Origin: Chara braunii
Lineage: Eukaryota; Streptophyta; Charophyceae; Charales; Characeae
DNA: 28,221 nt
Reading direction: 5' to 3'
Assembly (NCBI GenBank): GCA_003427395.1
Contig: BFEA01000157.1
Location: 2,499,235 to 2,527,455 of the forward strand
Shown here: positions 9,107-17,520 of the stretch, in pieces
Position numbering within the stretch: the stretch's first letter is position 1
Layout: the number at the start of each line of letters is the position of its first letter
Notes under the pieces: model-generated
Seen by the model: only the letters and a program-made list of their open reading frames with translations
Told to the model about the DNA's origin: nothing
Databases searched by the model: none
Position numbers and translations under genes: made by a program

Positions 9107-11906
9107 CTAATCAGCCGCTGCCGTGGTCCCTGCGTTGTCAGCTCCGATTCCTCCAGTCCATCCGCTGCCGTCGTTTGCCCTTCTCCCGACGGCGGATCCT
9201 AGGCTGTATCCTCCCATGCTGCCATCGGGTGCTGGGGTGGTACTGGTCTCGTCACAGCCCGGGGATATCTTGTCGTTCAGCCCGTCGTCGTCATCGTGCT
9301 CCCTCATGTGCCTATCCTCATCCTCCGGTTCCAGGTACAGCGGCTCAGCTTCGTCTTGTAAGGAGCGTTCTGTGGAGAGGATGTGGGATCTGATGATGGC
9401 GGCCAGGGAATCGGCCATGACTTCCGTTGGGGACATCTTGCCTGTGAGTGTGCTGTATGGCAAGGCGGTCACAGTGTTCCATGCTCTCCACACCAGCCCC
9501 TCGTGCAGCCTCGCTTTTCTTCTAATTTTACAAGGAATGGTTCAAAAGATCTGGCTGTGGCGAGTTCCTGGTCAATCTCGTCTGAGTCTTCCCCGAGGGG
9601 GGCGGGGATTTCGTAGACACCTAGGGGGGAGTCTTCGGATATGCCTTCCCTGATTGTTTTGGCCAGTGTTCGATGGTCACACGCGGTCAGGAAGGCGAAG
9701 GATACGTCTGTGGCTACCTGCCACTCCCCAAACTTCTTTCTGTACCGGATAGGCACCAAGGGTCTGACGTGCTTGATCGTTTTGCGATCTGAGGTAGCTT
9801 TCTCAGTGACATGGGGGGCCTTGTTGGATCGCTGCTTGTTGCCATTTCCTATCGTGTCCGTCGTGGACTTTCTGGGTCTCTTGACCCTGCCCTTCGAGGG
9901 CTTCTACTTCTTTGGTACCATGTCTCTGATTGGGTCCTTGTGGACCTGGGTTTTTGCACTGGAACCGGACTCCGAGCTAAAGTTGTCTCTTTCCCTCTTT
10001 TTCTCATGATATCTGAAGGCGCTGAATTCTGACAACTCACTCTGTTCTCTCAGGATGTCGCAGGTGTTCGTGGATGTGTGGATGCCTGCTACTGGGCCTT
10101 TGCTGCTCCAGCCTGTCTTCTCCTGATGCTTCATGCATGCCATTCTGATGTCGAATTCTTTCTCCCTCTCATTTTTGGCTCTTTCCAACTATTCCTGCAG
10201 CCAGGCGATGGGGGAGTCTCCCTGTTCTTTTGGTTTGCCTACTCTGTCGCTCTTGGAGGGAGATATATCCATTCCTTTGTGAGTACAGTCCTGATCTGTT
10301 GTTGGGCTGGGGTCCGAATCATCGGGGCTGCCTGTGTGCTCTGTGTGTCCAAGGGGGTGCCTCCCTTTTCAGTTCAGCTGTTCTTTCTTATTTTCTTTCC
10401 TCTCGGTGTTCTCCTTTTGTGGGGAGGCCTGTCTCTTGAGGGAGGGGTCGGTCTGAATGGTGCGTTCCTCGATGATCTGTTTGGCTGCGTCCAGGATGTC
10501 GTTGTCATTCTCTCGCTTGGGGAGGGCTTCTGCAGTCTGCTGTCTGACCACCGGGGAGTCCACCACCGGGTCTGAGTACATTTTCCCTGGGATCCCTGTT
10601 CTCTTCTTTGCTCCCACGTGGTGCCATTTGCTGTCTGACGGTGGAAAGATGTCTGACTGTTTGATTGTCAGAGTTGTGTTCGTGTATGTCCATATCCACT
10701 TAGGCTCTCGGATATTGTCGTCGAAGACCCAGCCATCGTAATCTGGGTCATTGACGAACCAGATACCTTTGGCCTCTTCAACTTCGACGAGCATTTTCTG
10801 TCTCAGTTTTTTGTGTTCAGGGGAGCGTGCTCAGCGTGGGCATTTGGGATCTGTTCCCAGGTGACCTCTTTCTCAGGTACCCTCATCAACCGCTGTTTGT
10901 AGGAGGCAGCTGGTGAAACTTCACCTCGCTGGGCTGTCTCCGGTTTCCAGCGTGACAGGGTGCAGACAGATCCATTGCAGTTCAAGGTTTCACATCTGGT
11001 GAGACTTGCTGTCTCCGGTTTCCAGCGTGACAGGGTGCAGACAGATCCATTGCAGTTCAAGGTTTCACATTTTCTGTTCAGGGGAGCGTGGGCATTTGGG
11101 ATCTGTTCCCAGGTGACCTCTTTCTCTGCACCTGAAGCAGATTGGCGAAGCTTTGGTAGACACTGTTACTGACATGACTTTGTCCCCAATGAGACATTGC
11201 CACTCCTCTGGGAACACCAGGGGGTCGTCGGTCAGTACCTCCAGGATTGCTGTTACGGAATCGCAGTGGGGGGCCAGAAGTCGGGCGTGGGGAGGACCCA
11301 CTTTATCACTTTGTTTGCCGGGTATTCGACCTCCAACCGGTCCTTAACCAGGGGATGGCCTCTGGGTGGGATGTTCTCCGATTGTACCCAGAACCTCTCC
11401 CTCATCAACCGCTGTTTGTAGGAGGCAGCCGGTGAGACTTCAGCTCGCTGGGCTCTCTCCGGTTTCCAGCGTGACATGTGGGTTGCTTGGTCTGCATCTT
11501 TGAAGACCATGATCATCATGGTTCTACGCAGGCCTAGCAGGGAGAACTTGTCAACTTCTGTTTTGATGTTCTCGTGTTCCTGGATGGTTTTCACCATCCA
11601 TTTCCTTTTCTCGATGTGGGAGAGTCTTGCACCGGCGTTGGAGAAGGAGAAGACGAGTGCGTGCTTCTCGGCGTTGGTGTCGGCGATCTTGTCTTTAGGG
11701 TACGCCCAAGCGGTCACTTCCTCATTGGTATTGTCCTTAACGTTTCTGACCTTGATTGTGACTTTCTCTCCTTTAATTTTTGGGGCTTCCAACAGGAAGC
11801 GAAGTGTCTCATGATCCACATTGGATGCGATTTGGGATGGGTCCTTTGAGGTGGCTGTTTTTGTTGCTGCTACCGTGCTGTAGCGGTGTTGGTAGTTTTG
11901 GGCCAT
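9107..11906 (-). pseudogene. LINE ORF1, zinc-knuckle nucleic-acid-binding protein (frameshifted)
   Basis: ORF1 proteins of this kind coat the element RNA. The start ATG is at 11906 (MAQNYQHRYS). The N-terminal ~215 residues are open and contain a DUF4283-like mixed alpha/beta region (KALVF-type SFSNAGARLSH, RRTMMIMVFKDADQ). After a frameshift near 11280 a zinc knuckle CFRCRERGHLGTDPKC (Cx2Cx4Hx6C) lies near 11080-11130. The reading then resumes at LVEVEEAKGIWFVND (10794), with acidic and basic stretches to 10369. Fragments at 9904-10188, 9469-9920 and 9107-9493 complete a roughly 900-residue protein. Duplicated blocks interrupt it at 10815-11075 and 11400-11479. The DUF4283 assignment is tentative. 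Confidence 0.7.
10815..11479. repeat. Shuffled internal duplications in LINE ORF1
   Basis: Three blocks recur. A block containing GGGATCTGTTCCCAGGTGAC lies at 10815-10874 and 11076-11130. A block containing CATCAACCGCTGTTTGTAGG lies at about 10880-10960 and 11401-11479. A 63-bp block with CAGATCCATTGCAGTTCAAG lies at 10934-10996 and 11008-11070. Removing 10810-11075 would rejoin the zinc-knuckle tail SPEQ directly to KMLVEVEEAKG, so that segment is an insertion made of ORF1-derived pieces. Confidence 0.85.
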
Positions 11907-12771
11907 GCTTGCTGTTGTTCGTTTCGTTTTTTCTTAATGATTGCTTTTGCTCTTTTTGCGATGTATTAGTGTTTCGTTGGTTTGATTGTTGTGGTTGTTG
12001 TTGTTGTTTTTTAAAGTTAGATCAGACGCTGCTATTCGCAGCTTGCCTACGTGGAAATTGGGATGTCTGCCTGGGCATATACGGGTATGCCCTACGCAGG
12101 AATCAGGTTAGGTTGGTGTAGGTTGGTGGCGGGGGGGAATGTTGGGGTGTTGAAGGATTATAGTTGGGATTTAGCGGTGTGGTGGGTGGTGATCACACGT
12201 TGGTGCGTGGGCGTCTGGGTGGGGGGGTATTCGTTTTGGGATGGTGGCTGGAGATGGGGGCTGGGTCGCTAGGGCTTACCGGACATGGGAGATCGCCCGG
12301 GTCTCACTGTTGGAGCGTTGTCGGGGGTTAAGAGGATTGGGGGTGGAATTGGTGCTGTCGTAGGGTGGCTAGGGTTCGGGGGAGTAGTTAATGAGACGGA
12401 GGGTGGTTGAAGATCAAGAAAGCGGGGGTGTTCATGGCGTGCTTGGTAGGTGAATCGGGAGACGGGGGGTGACAGTGAGGTGGGGGGATCGAGAGAGTGA
12501 TGTTGGGGACTGCTCTTCCAGGCGTGATGCGATCGAGGGTCTTGCCGCCTTGATTCGAACCCGGCGAGGGCAAGAACGCACGGGCGAATTTGCGCTGGAG
12601 ATTTCCCGTGGCGATCTTCAGGCAGGAAAGCGGCTTGGAAGAAGCCGGGCGGGCGAAACTGTGGTTGGCCCAGCGGGCCTAATTAGGGCGCTAGCGCGCT
12701 TACCAGCGGCGCGGACGTTGCTGGATTTCACGGATACTATGCATCATCATCAGCTTCCTAAACTGCTACTG
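11907..12771. other. Probable LINE 5' UTR and upstream DNA
   Basis: There is no gene here. The sequence is G/T-rich from 11930 to 12500 on the plus strand (C/A-rich in the LINE sense) and turns GC-rich from 12500 to 12720, with the palindrome GCGCTAGCGC near 12690. It is the expected place for the LINE's internal promoter, but I see no defining motif and cannot place the LINE 5' end. Confidence 0.4.
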
Positions 12772-12910
12772 CTGCCGCTTTTTCTTTTTTTTTTACATTT
12801 ATTTGGACATTTTGTCGATTTATGTGTGTCATCCTTGCGCAGGGGCCATGCTAATCTTCTTTCTATGTATCGTTCCAATTTTAACGGATGTCCCGAAGGA
12901 CCTGCCGCTT
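12772..12910. repeat. 9-bp target-site duplication bounding the U6 copy
   Basis: CTGCCGCTT occurs at 12772-12780 and 12902-12910, immediately abutting the A-rich tail and the first U6 base respectively. No extra bases lie at the 5' junction, so the copy is full length to the cap-site nucleotide. Confidence 0.88.
12781..12901 (-). pseudogene. U6 snRNA retropseudogene
   Basis: The minus strand starts exactly at 12901 with the U6 5' stem-loop GTCC-TTCG-GGAC. It continues with ACATCCGTTAAAATTGGAAC, the invariant GCATGGCCCCTGCGCAAGG and GATGACACACATAAATCGA, and ends at GTCCAAAT (12801). U6 is the catalytic spliceosomal RNA. Here the essential ACAGAGA box reads ACATAGAAAGA with a 4-nt insertion, so it cannot be functional. 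The normal T-run terminator is replaced by a tail, ATGTAAAAAAAAAAGAAA (12781-12798). Nine-base direct repeats CTGCCGCTT flank it at 12772-12780 and 12902-12910. Full length, A-rich tail and target-site duplication mark LINE-mediated retroposition. Confidence 0.93.
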
Positions 12911-12916
12911 CTGCAC

Positions 12917-13081
12917 TTAAACCACCAGTACCTCCTAAAAGTGCTCCGCGTTAACGGGCATGACTTGTGGGATGAACAGGCCTGGGCCAGTAGGTCAGAT
13001 TCAGCCAAGTGGAAACGGTGCAATTTCCACTTTTGGCTAGGCGTTAACGCGGAGCACTTTTAGGAGGTACTGGTGGTTTAA
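12917..13081. mobile_element. 157-bp MITE with perfect 36-bp inverted ends and TTAA flanks
   Basis: The terminal inverted repeats 12921-12956 and 13042-13077 are exact reverse complements over 36 bases, starting ACCACCAGTACCTCC. Both are bordered by TTAA (12917-12920 and 13078-13081), giving a 40-base perfect fold-back. The 85-bp interior has no coding capacity. TTAA target sites are typical of piggyBac-like elements, although TA would also fit because TTAA contains it. The perfect arms indicate recent mobility or gene conversion. Related ends occur at 19544-19557, 19922-19934 and 27261-27562. Confidence 0.88.
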
Positions 13082-13166
13082 CTTTGTTCATCCCCTTCTT
13101 TTGTGTTTTCTTCTTGCCTTTTGGGACCATGCCAAATGCCAACATTTTGAATGTATCTGGACAATG

Positions 13167-13370
13167 TCAGGTCCAATAAGCTCGTCCACATTGTGGTAAG
13201 ATTAAATTGGGTACGACAACAGTGCTCATATTCTTCATTTGTGGGAAGCCACAGACTGTTACAACTGCACGATGCACTTTGTTCTTCAGGTCCAATGTCG
13301 CTTCTTCTCCCTCTTCCATTCGTTTCTTTCCAGCTGTTTTCGCTTCATGCTGCTCTCTCTGCAAATTGTC
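13167..13370 (-). CDS. Terminal exon of an unrecognised membrane-protein gene
   Basis: The minus strand shows a strong acceptor (TGCTCTCTTTCTGCGCAATAG) ending at 13371, then a phase-0 frame to a TGA at 13167. It encodes 67 residues beginning DNLQREQHEAKTAGKKRMEE, a charged helix, and ending LPQCGRAYWT. It joins in frame to the exon ending TLALTDPQK at 13648. The 277-nt intron between them contains no large repeat. The TTAA-flanked MITE begins about 85 bases downstream of the stop, so it may lie in the 3' UTR. Alternative: a donor within the exon would give a different C-terminus. Confidence 0.55.
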   Translation of the reverse strand, partial: DNLQREQHEAKTAGKKRMEEGEEATLDLKNKVHRAVVTVCGFPQMKNMSTVVVPNLILPQCGRAYWT

Positions 13371-13647
13371 CTATTGCGCAGAAAGAGAGCACACAGGAAA
13401 GGATGATCGGCTTTATGGCGCACAATCGTTGTGCACACAGCCACCTGCAGCTGAATGGCGATTAAAATTGGTGGCGTGGAGAGTCAGGAGGCGAGAAGTG
13501 ACATGAATGCTGAACAACAAAGGCTATGGGAAGTGCAAAGTTGAACGTAGACAGACATTTGAGAGAGTGATCCAGAGGAGCATTGTCATTTAAAGACACG
13601 ACACGATGATTTATCAGGGGCTGCCCAGAAGGGTATAGAAAACTTAC

Positions 13648-13893
13648 TTTCTGAGGATCCGTCAAGGCGAGCGTGAATTCATAGTTTGGAACTTGAGCAA
13701 CACCTGCTTCCACAGCGGGAGCAACATTCATGCTATGAAATGCATTGTAAGCGAAGACATATTTTGTAGGGAAACTGCCACTGACAGAAAATTTCAGCGG
13801 CAGATCCAACATCCCTTCCCAGACTTGTGAGGAAGAACTTCCGAGCAGATCATAGAGGAGACGGTACTGAATGGCAAACCCTATTCCAATCAC
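13648..13893 (-). CDS. Internal exon (82 codons) of the same membrane-protein gene
   Basis: The exon begins after CATGTGCAG (acceptor at 13894) and ends at CAGAAA|GTAAGT, a consensus donor. It is exactly 246 nt and open in phase 0 at both ends. The peptide starts with a hydrophobic segment VIGIGFAIQYRLLYDLLG that completes the helix begun in the preceding exon. A probably soluble part follows, with SVSGSFPTKYVFAYNAFHS and EAGVAQVPNYEF. I do not recognise the family. The opposite strand over this span is broken, and both splice sites are good, so this is the best-supported host exon in the window. Confidence 0.7.
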
Positions 13894-13949
13894 CTGCACA
13901 TGAAATACATCCAATATGTCCACGTGTGCATCCATGCAACACAGGGTTC

Positions 13950-14144
13950 ACACACACACACACCTCCCCATCGCCCCCACCCCACCCTTCTTACCCCGTC
14001 CTCCCCTCCCCCTCCCCGCACCCACCTATGTCGCAGATGTCAATTGCAGGGCAGCTACACACACACAAACAGACACACACACACACACACACAGACAAAC
14101 GGAAACACACACAGACACACACACACACACAGAGACAAACACGG

Positions 14145-14176
<32 letters not shown>

Positions 14177-14252
14177 ACAGACACACAGACACACAGACAC
14201 ACACACAGACACACACACAGACACACACAGAACACACACACACACACACATA
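13950..14252. repeat. (CA)n / (GT)n compound microsatellite
   Basis: Long CACACA runs alternate with CAGACA units on the plus strand, so (GT)n lies on the sense strand of the host gene, inside the intron between 13894 and 14299. Frames full of Cys-Val or Thr-His across it are repeat artefacts. Confidence 0.95.
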
Positions 14253-14299
14253 CCAGTATGAATGCAGTCAGTGACTTTTGATTTGTAATTGCAACTTAC

Positions 14300-14401
14300 G
14301 AACAAACAAAGTTCAACAAACACAACGCAGAATGCAGTGCCAAAGGTGTCAATAATGTATACTATCCTGCTTTGTGACATTTCAACATGGTTGGAGTAAC
14401 C
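14300..14401 (-). CDS. Internal exon with transmembrane segment, same gene
   Basis: The exon is 102 nt, preceded by AACCTTTTTGCCAAAATGTAG and followed by TTC|GTAAGT. The 34-residue peptide reads [12 protein letters not shown] and then the hydrophobic [20 protein letters not shown]. Phase 0 at both ends lets it fuse to VIGIGFAIQYR of the next exon, giving a continuous membrane-spanning stretch across the splice junction. The following 406-nt intron holds the long GT/CA microsatellite. An alternative acceptor, AAAGCAG at 14367, would shorten the exon. Confidence 0.62.
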
Positions 14402-14715
14402 CTACATTTTGGCAAAAAGGTTGTTTGACCTGATTTGCAGTTCACCACCCCCCTCCTCAGCACACACGTCCCAAACACCTTCTAGAACTGACAAACGCAG
14501 CGCAAATCGTCCTCAGCATCCCCTTACAGGGCACCCAGTCCAGTTTAAAATGCTGGGCACATTCCAGTCCTGTCAAGCGTGGGCCACACACCTTGAGGGC
14601 CAATCATCCAACCACCATCCTTGCAGCCCTGTGCAATCTCACAGAGAAACGATCCCCAGGGAGGCCCAGGCTCGCCACCTTAGATCAACCTGGCCAACAG
14701 TCTGCACCACCTCTT

Positions 14716-15051
14716 GATGCCAGTTGCTGCCACAGCTACCGTCTTCACCCAAATAGAACGCCTGGTCATTATAGCTGTACTTTGGGCGACTCTCAGTCCA
14801 GATGCAGGAACAATGACTGGGCATTCTATTCACGTGAAAGCAGTACAGTTGGCCCAAACCATTTTCCCTATTTAGCCTGATGCCAGTTGCTCCCACAGCT
14901 ACCGTCTTCACCCAAATAGAACGCCTGGTAATTATAGCTGTACTTTGGGCGACTCTCAGTCCAGATGCAGGTACAATGACTGGGCGTTTTATTCACGTGA
15001 AATTTGTGAAAACAGTAAAGTCGGCCCACACCAATTTCCCTATCTAGCCTT
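14716..15051 (+). repeat. Tandem 163-bp units, each able to form a hairpin
   Basis: Two copies (starts 14716 and 14879) share about 90% identity and lie in an intron of the minus-strand gene. In the second copy the arm at 14915-14943 (AATAGAACGCCTGG...) pairs with 14965-14993 (...CTGGGCGTTTTATT) over 29 positions, with four mismatches, four G-U pairs on the plus strand and a 21-nt loop. The first copy makes the same hairpin at 14752-14830 with different substitutions. It could be a degraded small inverted-repeat transposon or a precursor-like RNA hairpin. No coding potential is seen. Confidence 0.72.
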
Positions 15052-15539
15052 AGGCACCAACCTAATTACTCCAACCAATAATGTACCCAAAGTAACCAAC
15101 ACGTAGGTTAGATTTGACCAACACATACCCAAACCAATTTGACCAATCTAACCAATCGGGTTAGATTATGACCAAGCCAACCTACACAAGCCACAAAGAA
15201 CGCCAACCATCAACCAACCCCACCCTGCCCCACTCAAGACAAGTCCACTTAGCCAAACTGATTGTACCCCGAATTCTCATCAAACCATCAATCCCATCAC
15301 GCTCAGAGTGAGGCATAGGTAGGCTAGACAGAATAACCCTTTGGCTAATCAGCCTGGGGCACAGGCAGACCGGTGTAGGCTGTGTAGCTCTGACCTCACT
15401 GTTGACAGGCATGCATTTCGTTCTCATCCCAACTACTTTTTTCAAAATTTTTAACACCCACCAAGTTTGCTAGGAGTGATGGTATGACCCACTCAGCTTA
15501 TGCACTACAGTGAAGAATCGCTCATCCTGAACCTCTTTT
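15052..15539. other. Intronic DNA, ACCAA/GGTTAG-rich
   Basis: From 15050 to 15185 the motifs ACCAA and GGTTAGAT recur irregularly, a diverged low-complexity stretch. The rest holds nothing recognised. The region lies between candidate host exons. Confidence 0.4.
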
Positions 15540-15636
15540 TGTTCTGTTCGTTCGGGTTGTATCTGGATTGAAGTGGATTGAAACTTGGGTACGTATTTTA
15601 ACAGTTCATGGGTGAACCAACTGAGCTAGGGCCCGT
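15540..15636 (-). mobile_element. tRNA-like SINE fragment
   Basis: The minus strand reads GGGCCCTAGCTCAGTTGG with a perfect RNA polymerase III A box (15617-15628). AGTTTCAATCC, an imperfect B box (15575-15585), follows 31 nt later. The D-stem and acceptor partner of a true tRNA are absent, so this is a tRNA-derived SINE head or a tRNA pseudogene. An A-rich stretch (TTAAAAATTTTGAAAAAAG) about 100 bases downstream could be its tail. No target-site duplication was found. Confidence 0.5.
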
Positions 15637-15793
15637 TGGTATCATTCTGAATCTTCTTATCCGAAAGAGTCACCAATATTTGGTGATCGTTTGAATCAAA
15701 TCATTCTGACCTCCGGCCTTCTGTGGACCAGACAGCCGGCCCATGAAAATCTCAGGGCATCCATTTAATATGAGTATGCTGTGAATAGCCAGG

Positions 15794-15796
<3 letters not shown>

Positions 15797-15853
<57 letters not shown>
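15797..15853. repeat. (CT)n microsatellite
   Basis: About 28 uninterrupted CT units, so (GA)n on the sense strand of the surrounding gene. The Arg-Glu frame across it is an artefact. Confidence 0.96.
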
Positions 15854-15855
<2 letters not shown>

Positions 15856-16634
15856 CTTCCTGTTTCCATCCTCTCCCCATTCCTTAGTTCTTGTGCAGCC
15901 TATGTGAATCACCAGTTCACATTCCTCCTGTCGGCCCTCCCCCTGGGGCTTTCCTGGACAATGGACCACCCCTCTCCTCCATAGTCTTGCACCACATGCA
16001 TCTCCAACACCGCTGAAAAGAGCAGTTCAATACAGACAGTCGACAAACCACCTACTTCCTTTCCACACAGGCGATGGTGCCAACTAGTTCCCATTCTTTT
16101 CAGTTATGGATAGGCGCTTACCCAATCATGGCCTGTGATAACTCTTCCCCCGTGTTTGTGTACTGCTGTTTTCTTGGAGGCAAGGCTCACCTGCAGACCT
16201 CCGGCTCTGTTTTGATGGCCTCCAGGGAAAAGACACGCGTGTACTACTGGTTTTGTTGGCAGGCCCTTCAGCTTTCTTTTCACAGCCTCCATTTAGGGTT
16301 TTTTCTTTTGTCTGGGGGCACTATTTTTTTGATAGCTTCCGTGAGAAAAAGGGAGAAACTATACAGCTTTTGGCAACGAGAAACAGTGACCCACATAGTT
16401 TCGATCTTGCCACCTCATTCTCAAACAGGCAACTCAGCACAAGAGGAGGATGGAACATGATTAACGTTGTCGGAGTAGAAAGAGAGGAGAAAAAAAGGCA
16501 CTGCCATGATTGACAATTCCAGAAAGAAATGGTTCTTCTGCATCGAGGCCATTGTCATCGTCAGGCTGGTGGAATATGCAGCATAAGCACAAAAACACAT
16601 TTCTGAAAAACATAAACCTGAAGAAACACCGTAC

Positions 16635-16745
16635 CCGTTGGGCATATGTCAGGTAGTACGGGCGAGGCAGAGGAAATCCCCTCGGTGTAACACCGATGTT
16701 CACACCGCCCAGGGATTCATAAGGCACTGTGCTCCAGCACATACC
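16635..16745 (-). CDS. Internal exon (37 codons), same gene
   Basis: A pyrimidine-rich acceptor, CCTCTCTTCAG, precedes a 111-nt phase-0 exon reading GMCWSTVPYESLGGVNIG then PRGFPLPRPYYLTYAQR. The donor is CGG|GTACGG, which is acceptable but not ideal. The Pro/Tyr-rich C-terminal half suggests an extracellular or lumenal loop. The intron to the next supported exon is about 2.2 kb and full of repeats, so further exons could have been missed there. Confidence 0.5.
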
Positions 16746-16820
16746 CTGAAGAGAGGCCGCACTGCACACAAGCCGACAGTGAAGAAACAGGACACACAGG
16801 GTCAGTCGACATTGACATAC

Positions 16821-16859
16821 AATGTTGGCGGTAGTACAAACATCTCCCTCAATTAGGAC
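16821..16859 (-). CDS. Small 13-codon exon, same gene
   Basis: The 39-nt exon follows TGACTTCTTGGCAG and ends at a GTATGT donor. The peptide is VLIEGDVCTTANI, phase 0 at both ends. The intron to the next exon is only 75 nt (16746-16820) with a clear pyrimidine tract, a typical compact plant intron. It is short, so support comes mainly from the good splice sites and the conserved phase with its neighbour. Confidence 0.42.
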
Positions 16860-17520
16860 CTGCCAAGAAGTCACATGAAAGGATACATATAGAATGATAT
16901 AATCACATGCTGAATAAATTGCACAAGGACAAATGGTTGGTGGACCCTTCTGTAGTCAAAATATGCGACCAGATGCATGGTGTGCAAACATGCACCTGGT
17001 CCACAAACATGGAACTGAAACATCCAGTGTGGCATATGTAGAACCCACATGGCCCCAGTAGGACCCGTCAGGTAGGTAGGAAGGGGTAGGGACTTAGCTC
17101 CGGTCTGGCACATTAGTTTTGTGGCCCGAAGTAGGGCTTGTCGGTTCAGGCCAGAAAAGGGCCATTTTAGGCCCACACCAGGTTCAGCCTGGCCAGGCCC
17201 CGGTAACGGTTCAGGCCCTGGCATCCTTTTTGGGGGATGGCAGAAGGAAATTCTTGCACGCCCTCCGCTCCGCTACTCAATCATAAGAACAGGAAGAGGG
17301 AATACTATTGGAGACGGACGAACAAAGCCTGCCATTGGATTGTCATGGGTAGAGGAAGACGCATAAAAAGTTTCTGCAACCACATAACCCCTCGAGAGAT
17401 GATACTCAGGTGCAGTAAGCACCAAAACACGATGTTCTCTGGAAAAGCGAAAGCGAACTGGTGTTTGGGAACAACAAGGACACAAGGGCAAGATGAAGAA
17501 AATATCAGGAGGAGAGGGGA

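Larger units (their letters stand above)
5050..12000 (-). mobile_element. Near full-length two-ORF LINE retrotransposon, decayed
   Basis: A non-LTR retrotransposon lies on the minus strand. ORF1 (about 11906 to 9107) encodes a nucleic-acid-binding protein with a zinc knuckle. ORF2 (9025 to about 5105) encodes an APE-like endonuclease, a reverse transcriptase and a C-terminal region. The gap between the ORFs is about 80 nt, as usual for L1-like elements. Neither end is sharply defined: no poly(A) end was found on the 5-kb side, and the 5' UTR may run to about 12.7 kb. Several frameshifts make it inactive, yet nearly all catalytic motifs survive, so the copy is not ancient. Class assignment is firm; the clade (L1-like) is inference. 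Confidence 0.9.

Noticed and set aside
9049-10575. Long plus-strand frames with hydrophobic segments
   Set aside because: They run antisense to LINE ORF1, whose minus-strand reading has a zinc knuckle and continuous protein-like sequence.
12545-12575. tRNA T-arm-like GGGTTCGAATCA on the minus strand
   Set aside because: The would-be T stem does not pair (CCGGG against CAAGG) and no A box or acceptor stem was found upstream.
12963-12973. ATCCCACAAGT resembling the plant U-snRNA upstream element, suggesting a live U6 promoter
   Set aside because: It lies inside the MITE, beyond the target-site duplication, and the U6 copy lacks both a terminator and an intact ACAGAGA box. The similarity is most likely chance.
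13991-14380. Cys-Val-rich and Thr-His-rich long frames
   Set aside because: They are direct translations of the GT/CA microsatellite.
15061-15180. Telomere-like repeats (GGTTAG)
   Set aside because: Units are irregular, interspersed with ACCAA, and do not match TTTAGGG or a consistent variant.
15909-16012. Exon after the CTCTTTTCAG acceptor at 16013
   Set aside because: The acceptor is good, but the reading (VLEMHVVQDYGGEGW) has no usable donor before its stop and does not fit the phase-0 pattern of the neighbouring exons.
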